A DNA stretch of 64,000 nt, taken from Trachythela sp. YZ-2020. Its lineage: Eukaryota > Cnidaria > Anthozoa > Malacalcyonacea > Clavulariidae. The notes under the pieces are model-generated. The model ran no database searches. It saw only the letters and a program-made list of their open reading frames with translations, and was not told the origin of the DNA. Every line of letters starts with the position of its first letter. The stretch's first letter is position 1. Below are positions 55,347 to 64,000 of the stretch, one piece after another. The stretch is taken from positions 1,860,001 to 1,924,000 of the forward strand of contig JADLSH010000085.1 of assembly GCA_016169945.1 (NCBI GenBank), given 5' to 3'. Position numbers and translations under genes: made by a program.

Positions 55347-58121
55347 GAAAGCCCATGCCTGAACTCGGTCAAAGCTCGAATTGTCAGTACAAAAGCTGCA
55401 TGTGTAGCAAATATACGTAACTATATATTAGACTATAAACCATTTGTAAGTAAAAGTAATCCGAACATAACCATCTTGAGCAATTACGATTTGAGTAATA
55501 AACAAGATAAAAGGTAGCTTGTACAGCTCGTAACTAATTGGTACCAGAAAGGTCTGAATATTTGCGCGATTGCTTGATCTAACTATGCAATAAATTAAAT
55601 CCCCAGTTTAGGAGATGTAATGTATGCATATTTGGTATAATAATACGTTCGGATACATGTCTAAGTCCTCATAGACTCGTGTAAGTTGTGGTAACTATAT
55701 AATATGTACTCATCCATAACTGAAAATTTACACCGTTTATATTATGTATATTATGTTAGTCTTTTAGCTTTATTATTGTTCCAGCATTTGAAATATACTG
55801 ATTTCTAGATTTGTTACGGTTTATTTGAGTTCATTTTATGCTCGTCGAAAACCGACATATTTTAGTGGTAACTGCATGGTTGCAGCAAATTTGGAAATGA
55901 AAATGTCAAAACCTGCTCTAACCATAGATATCTTAAATACACTAGATAGTGCATCTAATTATTCCACAAGTCAAAAATTGAAGCCGTGACTGCAGTCTCA
56001 GGTCGTTCCCATGAAATGACAAGATTCGTATATTTTTTTATTTCTTAAACAGCGAACTTAAACATTCGGTTAAACCTATCCCAAATACAGTTTTAAACTA
56101 TTCAAATCATGAAAGTTATTGGTGTCTTTTAAGTGTTTATTAGCGAGTGGGAACGAGCAATATGGCCGCCATCCATTCAAATGGGGAAAACCGCTGAAAT
56201 ATTCCTGGCTTCAATTTTACTAAAAGAGATGCGCTATCTAGTGTATATAAGATATCTATGGCTCTAACACAGAGCAAGTATGAGTAAAATACCAAAAGAT
56301 GATTAAAATTATTTACCTCAGATTTCGATGTTATAAGATATTATACCAAATATGCATAAATTTAATCTTCCAAACTGGTGATTTATTTAGGCAGGAAGAA
56401 GCAATTGCACTAATATTCACAGACCTTGTTTGTATCATGTTCGAGTTAGGACTGCACATTCTGGCTATACATGCATACACTTATCAGGTTCTATTATATA
56501 CAACGTCGTGCAGAGCCTAGGTACGAGGTTGGGTTTGCTAATGACTTTTAAAGAAATAGTATACCCTGTATCTTGTTGTCTTGTTTATTACTAAACTCTT
56601 ACACAGGATTCTTTTGTTCGGAGTTTGTTATATTTTACTGTTATATTTTACATTTCTATAAATAGCCGGCTGGAAAAGGATTATTGACCGATGGCGCATG
56701 GTCTCGATTTCTTTCTTTTAACAACAGCAGAAACTTTAAACTCTGGGTGAGCAATTACTAAAGCAATTACTATAAAGCAATTACTAAAGCGATTAAGGAG
56801 CAAATTCGAGGCTATATATATGTGCATGTGGTTGTTGCACAATGCTTACATTTGATATCAATTTGATACGTTTTTGTAATATCTGGTACAAATAAAGCAC
56901 AAGTATTGTTCCAGGGTTATCAGGCCGTCGATCCCAGTACTCTTTCCTTTCGCAACTAATCTGGTCTAACATAACTCGCGGGAAAACTTGGTCAGTTGCA
57001 AAGATGATGCCGAAGATGAAGTTTCTTATCTTCTGCAAACGAACAAATTGAGGCACGGTTGTATTATTCTGTCTGGTGGAAGAAACCATTGTCCACACCC
57101 ATCTTCCTCTTCACACTTTTCTCAAGAACACTGACGGCTTCGATTACCCTTAAAAAACCTTTTGTGCTTTTGCGCTAGAAGTCGCCCAACCTTCAGGTAT
57201 TCTTTCTCGCAATAATAGCAAGTGTTGTCGTTGTAGTCCTGTGGCTTGGGTCGTAAAATTGTCAAGATCGTGACAAGCCGACTTACGGCACCATATGTCT
57301 CACAACGCTTCCTAAGGGTAATATGAAAAATGTTTGGTTATACATTTTAATTATAAATTGGAAAAATGACTGAAAACGCGAAACAAAAGAAAAAGCGCGC
57401 GAAAACTCTTGATTGACTCCACAATGCCTTGCAATTAATACTTAGCGATAGGGCTATTTATTCTATGCAATTTCCCGTCGTGTTCACGTTGTCGGGCATG
57501 ACAACGTTGTTGATCCTAACCAAAACTCTCCCAATCTGTACCAATCTACAACCTGCAATTGGTACTCCGCGCCATATGTAAATACGATAAATAAATAATG
57601 TAAATAAAATAAAGTCCACGCCAAATGCGTTTCTTTAAAATACGTGATCGCTAATTTGCTCAAAATCCTTTCATTAGAATAGATCAATCCGCAGATATAT
57701 CATGACAAATCTGAGCATCCGTCAAGATACAGTAAGTTAATGTAACTGCTACGTACAGTAAGCAACTTCTCAATCCGTGACTCAATCTATCTGCGCGCTC
57801 TTATGGGAGAAGCATAATTTTTTGCAAAGATCTCTCTGTAAAATGACAAGAGTAAAATCCTGGACCTCACCCCCTCCAGCCCACGGTTACGAAAAGTCTG
57901 TTATTGGAACCTCTTGCTTTGTGTTTCCTTTCTCTTTGCTCCCTCGCCCGTGCTCTCAATTTTGGCGGTTAGCTTCAAATCGCGTACGGCGTACCTTCTA
58001 GCACAAAAACTTTATTTCGTGACGCTAGTCTCATCAACATATACGTTGGTTTTCGTGAGGGGCGTCATTTTTATGTACAAAATTAACTAATTACAAGAAT
58101 ACAGAATACAGGAGGTGTGAC
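55347..58121. other. 3' flank of the Lifeguard gene; gene-poor
   Basis: AATAAA occurs at about 55497 and 55589, candidates for the gene's polyadenylation. A 101-residue minus-strand frame at 57098-56793 (QKIRNFIFGIIFATDQVFPR) is open but has no domain I recognise; I leave it uncalled. No RNA gene or further repeat with clear ends was found. Confidence 0.4.
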
Positions 58122-58971
58122 CACTGACCTATACTAAATGGACTGAGCGCGCAATCTATTTTATCAGGAGCTCGATCGATGTCCTCACCACTGCTCACGT
58201 CATATAGGTCTTCGCTCTCATGCGTAAATTCGCTGACTTACAAATGCGTTGATAAACGGCTCGGTTCTATTTTCTTATATGTTTCAAACTCAAAAAAATT
58301 GTTAATTTTGTGTTTTTGAGGCGAGAAATTGCTGCGAAATCATTGTAGAAAGTAAGTCAGTTTATACTAAATGTGATCTTTATGAAATTGGCGGGCTGTC
58401 AAGTATGTTTTCAACTCTCAATTAAAGCCGTATACCATGTTTATAAAAAAATCTCAAATAGCCGTAGAAAACTCCACAAAAACAGTCTTTTACTCAGTAT
58501 AATACCAGGAAAGATTGTCGGCAAAAAATTTTCATGTCAACAGAAGGTTAGTACTTACATAACACGACAAATTTTATGGAAAAACTATAGCATAAATACC
58601 AGCAATCATCGATGGCCCGAAGCTCTTGTTGTGGTCGTGTATAAAAACATACCGAAGCCATCGTTTTATTTAAAATTAAAATGTTTGTTATCAAACTTGC
58701 CAAAAAAGGTTGTTATCAACTCGAAGGTAGTAAATATTTACCAAAAACAGCAAAGTTTGCAAAAAAACACAACACAGAATTGAAAAAAAATTAAAAACAA
58801 ACTTCGTTTTAAATTTCAAAAACACATATTCGCCCGCGAGCACAAATAAACATTAGGAAAATATCGGTATGCGGTAATTTTCATCGATGCGAGGACCTAT
58901 ATGACGTCAGCAACGGTGAGGACACTAGCTTTTTGACCTCGAGCACTCAGTCCATTTAGTATAGGTCAGTG
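58122..58971. mobile_element. hAT-like element with perfect 8-bp target duplication
   Basis: Starts CACTGACCTATACTAAATGG and ends with its complement. GGTGTGAC lies on both sides (58114-58121 and 58972-58979). Further inward, GTCCTCACC and ACGTCATATAGGTC recur as inverted sub-terminal sequence. The 850-bp body has one open frame of 136 residues (58373-58783), Lys/Asn/Ser-rich and without a domain. An exact 8-bp duplication is a hallmark of hAT and a sign of recent insertion. Confidence 0.88.
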
Positions 58972-59020
58972 GGTGTGACCCAACATTAGCATAGTAATAT
59001 TAATTATTAATTTATTTTTT

Positions 59021-59332
59021 TTAAATATAAATAGATTGTGCCTCTTTTGTTTCCCGAGAAAGGCTGTTCCAAAGCTTTGCCCCAACAATTTTTGTAGGAA
59101 TTCCCTTTTTGTAGGAATTCCTCTGTTTTGGGAGAGCTATATCAGTATTGCTATTTCTTAAGTTATAGTTCGCCTTTGTTAAACTACTCCCAATCAATGA
59201 CTCTTTCAAGTTGGGAGCAGTATAATCATTTAGAATTTTATACAGAAGAATGGACTTCATCTTCTGTCTTCTACTTCCTAAAGTTTCCCAACCAAGAGAT
59301 TCAAGAACGTCAGCAGAATCAATTAAATTCAC
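59021..59332 (-). mobile_element. LINE RT C-terminal fragment
   Basis: On the minus strand: LESLGWETLGSRRQKMKS, LLYKILNDYTAP, NYNLRNSNTDIALPK and GAKLWNSLSRETKEAQS. This is the end of a CR1/L2-like RT and a different subfamily from that at 54130. It begins 50 bp right of the hAT-like element. Confidence 0.75.
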
Positions 59333-59462
59333 CGTTATAATTGCCTTTAAATCACTTTGGCTCAGCAGAAGTGGGAGCTGTGCTATAGTGTTTACAGAGG
59401 AGAGCTAGGACATCCGAATACAACAATTTTGCCTACTTTGACCGGCTACCGACTAAAAAGCG

Positions 59463-59730
59463 ATATACATACATACATACATACATACATTATTCAGCTC
59501 ACTCCCCATTGGGGCTTTTCAGTGACCGATTACATCAAGTATCTACCTTACCTATATTATGTACTGAGCCTACATTATTTATTTTTACAATTTTGATATT
59601 ACTTTCCTAATCTGTCTATCCTAACCCACCCAGTCAACTTTCCCTGTGGGAGGAAACCGGAGTGCCCGGAGAAAACCCACGACTTTCGACAGAGCGTTGA
59701 CTTACTCTTTTCACATGAACCTTGAAGGGA
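59463..59730 (-). repeat. SINE with (TATG)n tail and conserved core
   Basis: On the minus strand: GTGGGTTTTCTCCGGGCACT and CCGGTTTCCTCCCAC, then a body ending AAAAGCCCCAATGGGGAGTG, AGCTGAATAATG and (TATG)n. The last 90 bp are repeated at 16438-16530. No tRNA-like head is preserved at 59730. Confidence 0.75.
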
Positions 59731-60224
59731 ACCTTGAACCGGAGCCGGAACCGTGCATAATTAATGCCAATTATCACATACGGCAATGTCTGGCCGTAAT
59801 CATCACAAAAAGTCCGGCTAATATAGCTTAGACCTAGCTAAAACGTCGCGCTTATATCATGTGCCAAATTAACCTAATGTAAATGACGTACATATAAACT
59901 CATCAAACGATCATTAAGTATCCCAACCGTTTTAGATTGGGACTGCTTGGGCCGCTTTTAAAAGGTGAAATCTTTGTAAATGCATGTTTACAATGATTTC
60001 AGGATAGCGGGGGGACATCTTGAAAAGTTCTTGTGGGAAAACCTGTCTATTCACTAAAGAAAGAAATTATGTATTTATACACAAATATTTTTATTGAATT
60101 TGTTTTTAAACTTTGATACATTATAATATAGAAATGCCAGTTCAGATTACTGTACACCTATATTGAATAGCGATGTCGCATTTTTTTGCCTCAAGTGAAA
60201 GATTATTCACCGGGGTTATAACGC

Positions 60225-60325
60225 CATGTTACGAGTCACGAATATTTCTCTTTGATCTTGACCCTAATCCCGACCCAATCCCTAACCCTAACCCTATTGT
60301 GTGCGTAACATGGACTTAGAACCTT
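60225..60325. repeat. Dispersed repeat with telomere-like units, copy 2
   Basis: GCCATGTTACGAGTCACGAA to GTGTGCGTAACATGGAC, matching 50302-50420 with a few substitutions. It contains CCTAACCCTAACCCTA. Confidence 0.75.
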
Positions 60326-61395
60326 CACCGGTATGCAGCATTTTAAACGTATTTTACCTGAAAAAAGCCTCGTTTGTCCCATTTTTAATTTCACAGAGTG
60401 TCTTTGTCTAGTATGATTATGGTCTGCAGAATATTTTTGAAACGGTTTCAGACAATTATATATAACGAAAATCCAGATAAAAATATTTTATGGAATAAGA
60501 AATGGGGATATTAAAGATCGCGTAAATACGTATAAAACACCAAATATCGGCCATAGATAGTTGCGTCATTTTCGTAAACAATTTCCAACTCTAAAAATAT
60601 TGTTTTCAATAAGTGGCACAATCACTATTTATAACAAGTAACAATTGTTCACAAATTTGTGTCTAAAACATAAGTGTAGGGACACCATAAGACACCAAAA
60701 TATAGAATTCAAGAGTCCGTGATAGCGGAAACGCTTGTTTGTTCACGTAAAGAAAAAGTGGTCTTATGAGACGTACGGGTGCGCAAATGATATGACATTG
60801 GCAGAGTGCAACTGCAACAAAATTTTCAACCTCTAATTATTCATCAGCGTCGAATATGAAGTTAACCATCTTACACTGATTACCTATAGATGTTCAGTGG
60901 AGAATTTTGCGTTACGTATTGCCAGGTGCGAACATTTTTGGCCGCTATATATTTATCTACTCTGACGTCAGATTAGGCTTGGGCGGTTTTGCTTAAAATA
61001 AAAACCGAAAAACCGTCCGATTTTAAACCGGTAAAACCGTAAAACCGGTTTTTTGTCTTCACATTTTGCTTAAACTAAATGAAGAGGCTTTGTGGCGTCA
61101 GCAGTAATTTTTTGACCTCAGAATACTAACACAGTAACACGATTTCCGATTTGAACTGAAAGAAGTCAAGGAATGCAATTTAAAAACTTTAATACCACTT
61201 TACGTTATAATTTGACTGCGTAATTATAAAGAACTGCATAAATCACTGCAAAAGAAACCTTTTTTGATCGCAAACCAACGTTGGCGTTTATAGCAGCCAT
61301 GACTATTTGCGTGCGGTGTTACTATAACGCGTGGCATGAAATTGACACCGTAAAATGCGCACTATGTGATTGGTTAAATGCGCAATTTTACCGCT
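60326..61395. other. Spacer with a possible hAT end
   Basis: Near 60968 TAGGCTTGGGCGGTTTTGC followed by several AAACCG/CGGTTT units resembles terminal sequence of hAT-type elements. No second end was located. Confidence 0.35.
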
Positions 61396-61440
61396 TAATT
61401 GCTGCCGAAGGCAGCACACTATTCTTGACATGGCAAGGTT
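61396..61440 (+). repeat. Dispersed 40-bp repeat with hairpin, copy 2
   Basis: TTGCTGCCGAAGGCAGCACA and CTATTCTTGACATGGCAAGG, the same as at 11320-11362. Confidence 0.6.
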
Positions 61441-61724
61441 TCTCCAGAGTTCACTCGCCCCAGTCTTTTACGCCGACCTATGTATAGTCGAGATCTCGAT
61501 CTTGCCTCTGTTGCCTCTGTCAGTTATCGGAATTCCGGGCAGAAAGTCGAGCTCAAGGAGAATTTTTAAAATGGGGGGAGAGGGCGAGAAAATATTGTAT
61601 TGCGCGCGCATGTTTTGTTCCATGTGATCTGCAAGTTCAGAACTCTCAAGATTTTACAAGATTTTATTCTGGATCTGACTAGCTGCAAAATATACAAACA
61701 TTTCCCGAAGAAACACAGGTAAGT

Positions 61725-62009
61725 ATGGCTTTATTTCTTTCTGCCGATATTCATCAAGGCGATGAACTGTTTAGTGTTCATTCTAGAGGAAAGCAATGTG
61801 CTTTTATGAGTTTATCGGCGCTTCTTTCAGCACGAAATATATGGAAAGCCGTTACTGCCAAAAGTCGGTCGAGTGTGATATATGTACCTCAGTTGCGGCA
61901 ACCTATAATCGAGTCAACTGTTAATGGTACTGAGATAAAAAATATGCCTGTTCAGCCATGTAAAGGCATAGTTCAGATTCTCGCTAGCGACTTTTTCAAT
62001 TCTCGCTAG
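61725..62009 (+). CDS. Open frame of 94 residues with GKQC motif, unassigned
   Basis: MALFLSADIHQGDELFSVHS is followed by RGKQCAFMSLSALLSARN. A Gln-Cys pair before a Ser/Leu-rich helix, after HQGDELFS, recalls the N-terminal catalytic Cys segment of papain-fold cysteine proteases found in some large transposon and viral proteins. That is a weak likeness: no His or Asp segment follows, and the last residues run into the 22-bp tandem repeat. It is either a 5' fragment of such a protein or a chance frame. A donor-like CAG|GTAAGT lies just before the ATG. Confidence 0.35.
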   Translation: MALFLSADIHQGDELFSVHSRGKQCAFMSLSALLSARNIWKAVTAKSRSSVIYVPQLRQPIIESTVNGTEIKNMPVQPCKGIVQILASDFFNSR

Positions 62010-62112
62010 CGACTTTTTCAATTTTCGATAGCCAGTTTTTCAATTCTCGATAGCGAGTTTTTCAATTCTCGATAGCCAGTTTTTAAATTCTCGCTAGCGA
62101 GTTTTTTAATTC
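61977..62112. repeat. 22-bp minisatellite, about six units
   Basis: Units of the form TTCTCGCTAGCGACTTTTTC with variants CGATAGCCAG and CGATAGCGAG. Several units contain a CTCGCTAGCGAG-like palindrome. Confidence 0.85.
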
Positions 62113-62224
62113 ATGTTCGATATAGGTTGCATGAAGTAGTCCAATAGTTGTGATCCGCTGACATGTGCCGCTACTAAAAGCACAGAATAGACATGGGCAG
62201 AAGCTCCACTCCGGGGTAAAAACG

Positions 62225-62310
62225 ATGAGCCAGCTGGCTCCAGGTTCGCAGCTCCAGTTTCGCGAACCTGGAGCCAGCTCCAGATTGGCTCGAAACTGGA
62301 GCTGGGACGA
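62225..62310. repeat. GC-rich compound palindrome
   Basis: GGCTCCAGGTTCGCAGCTCC and its near complements CGCGAACCTGGAGCCAGCTC recur, forming overlapping hairpins. It is a GC island within AT-rich DNA. Confidence 0.6.
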
Positions 62311-64000
62311 CAAGTTTGTAAACAAATCGTTTTGGCCGCTTAACCAGTAATGTAAATGAATTTTTTTTGAAAGACCATTTTTACCTGTCATATTTTCTAG
62401 TACGTGACCGAAAATGAGAACTTTATTATGTTTCGTTTGTCCACAGTAGCTTGTGAAAGTTGACTATTTTTTCTGACGAAGGGGCTGGTCAGCGGCCCGA
62501 TTGATCGTATAGCTTTTTAAAACCTTATTTTTTACCTTTATAATGGCAAACTGTAAAATTTGATTCATGACCGTTCTAGAGAAAGTATTTAAATATAATG
62601 TCAAGCAATAAGCGTACTTCTACATCGCGAAACCGCGATAAATAACTCTGGGAAAGTCGAGCCATCTATTTCACGCGCGGCCCGCTTGTATTAATTTCAC
62701 ACTTCCGTGAACACACAACTTTGGTATCGGTAAATTTGCGTTTTGGAGAAATAACCTATTGAACGTTTAATGATATATTATTATTTATTGCACTTTTTTA
62801 AAGACTAAACGATCGAAACATCTTCCATATCTGCAACACACAACGCAAACAAGATCGCGAAAAATGGTGTTAAATGCGGCTCAGATTGCCGAACGTCAAA
62901 TACGTCTAGCATAGTACAAATTGTTACTCAAAATTTCCTCTTAAACTCGCCTTTCTGCGATTTTTCAAAAGATGACCCTTCTAGATTAATTGTCATTCTA
63001 CCATATCCTATAGTATTTAAAATTTTAGGATGTATATCCAGCATGAACAACTCACGAGAACACTGGCATTCGTGACCGACATGAGAAATCCACTTTCAAG
63101 AGATGTAATATATTAACGTAATTGACAACCAAAACAATCAGTCCATGTGCTTTGGCACGTGATGTCATTTGATAATCTCTGGGGAAAACCCAGTGGAAAA
63201 ACCCGTCCGTGCCAATGGTCCGTGCACTGTAAAATTATTGCGCATGTGTTTATCCAGACCTGTTTTCTTGTTTCCCCAAGCAACGTATGAAACAGGTGCT
63301 GGAAAGGAGTTCATTTGTTTCTTAGTCTGTGTTTGATAATTAAAAGGTTTTTATCATCAAGGGATTTATTTTGTAACAAAGATTATAGTAAATATTGTTT
63401 ATTGGCTATTGCTGATTGTTCGAATTAACTTTTGAACTCTTACGAGAATGCGTCCGCCGAGATTAATTAGGGTATGCTTACTGCTACAGTGCTACTAGGA
63501 CACCCTAACTCCTACATTCCTATATGGGACAGGCAAAATGACAGTTTGGGGGGGGGGGGAATAGGGAGTCGGCCATAGAAAAAAAATATACTAGATAGAT
63601 CAGGGATACTAAATGTCAAAAGTTTCCGGGGGAGCGTGCCCCTAACCCCCAAGCTATCCAAGACCTATAGAATGGCAACGCAGACCACACAGTTAGGTTC
63701 AAATTCGTAACTGCTGCTCAAATAGATCTGGCACATCTTGAGCAAGATATTACAACATAGTTACAGCTTGTTCTATCTGTTGCTAGGTATAACTTGAAAA
63801 TATTTTTACAGTAGTAAAAGTCAGCTGGCAATGATCACAAAACGTTTTGCTCACAAAAACGAGATTTTAAGGTTCCATGTACTTTGGATTTTTAGGAGAG
63901 GTTGGGAGGGGGCTCATATGAAAAAAATATCATAATTTAGGGGTTGGGAAAAGTTTATCATGGGGATGGACCATGCCAAAGATTTAAGAGAGCTCACTAA
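62311..64000. other. Right end of the window, no supported gene
   Basis: AT-rich with short G runs near 63548 (GGGGGGGGGGG) and 63626. The last 110 bp (GGTTGGGAGGGGGCTCATAT) have the look of the G-rich repeats at 4.2, 12.3 and 14.9 kb. No RNA gene or complete element is seen. Confidence 0.4.

Noticed and set aside
56793..57098. 101-residue minus-strand frame with QKIRNFIFGIIFATDQVFPR
   Set aside because: Open and not obviously biased, but no domain, no neighbouring exon and no splice signals that fit; possibly an exon, not supportable.
57777..58001. 74-residue frame before the hAT-like element
   Set aside because: No domain and no context; likely chance.

Overview
The window looks like AT-rich nuclear DNA of an early-branching animal, most likely a cnidarian and perhaps an anthozoan. 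Genes are split into many small exons with GT/AG borders, and introns are full of transposons, MITE-like hairpins and tRNA-derived SINEs. The placement rests on protein families and repeat style only; species cannot be read from the sequence.

Four host-type loci can be supported. (1) At 22-1868 (+) lie the last three exons of a gene for an integrase-core (DDE-type) protein. (2) Converging on it, 5588-2455 (-) is a two-exon gene for a 395-residue protein with an all-cysteine RING-like finger. (3) Exons at 30492-41411 (+) encode a neurexin-IV/contactin-associated (CNTNAP-like) adhesion protein with LamG, EGF and fibrinogen-like domains, one membrane span and a short tail; a signal-peptide exon at 15634-15691 has the right phase to be its start but is 14.8 kb away. 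(4) At 45083-55346 (+) is a complete 12-coding-exon gene for a Lifeguard/TMBIM (Bax-inhibitor-1 family) protein of 304 residues, including a 14-nt microexon.

The rest is mostly mobile DNA. At 7.1-10.9 kb a decayed Gypsy pol is split by an internally deleted non-LTR element, followed by a second LINE 3' end (11.4-12.2 kb). At 12.46-14.56 kb there is a near-perfect 2.1-kb palindrome. From 17.27 to 23.6 kb a broken Copia element (-) abuts a broken BED-finger hAT transposon (-). At 24.4-26.7 kb is a TA-flanked mariner-type element carrying another insertion. Further TIR elements, hairpins, tandem duplications, SINEs and LINE tails lie in the introns and in the gene-poor right end (55.4-64 kb).

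The most interesting items are the convergent integrase/RING gene pair, the giant palindrome, the domain order and missing N-terminal half-domain of the CNTNAP-like gene, the duplicated C-terminal coding segment in its 3' flank, the Lifeguard microexon, and several transposons whose ends and target duplications can be read exactly. No CRISPR array, operon or other prokaryotic system is present.
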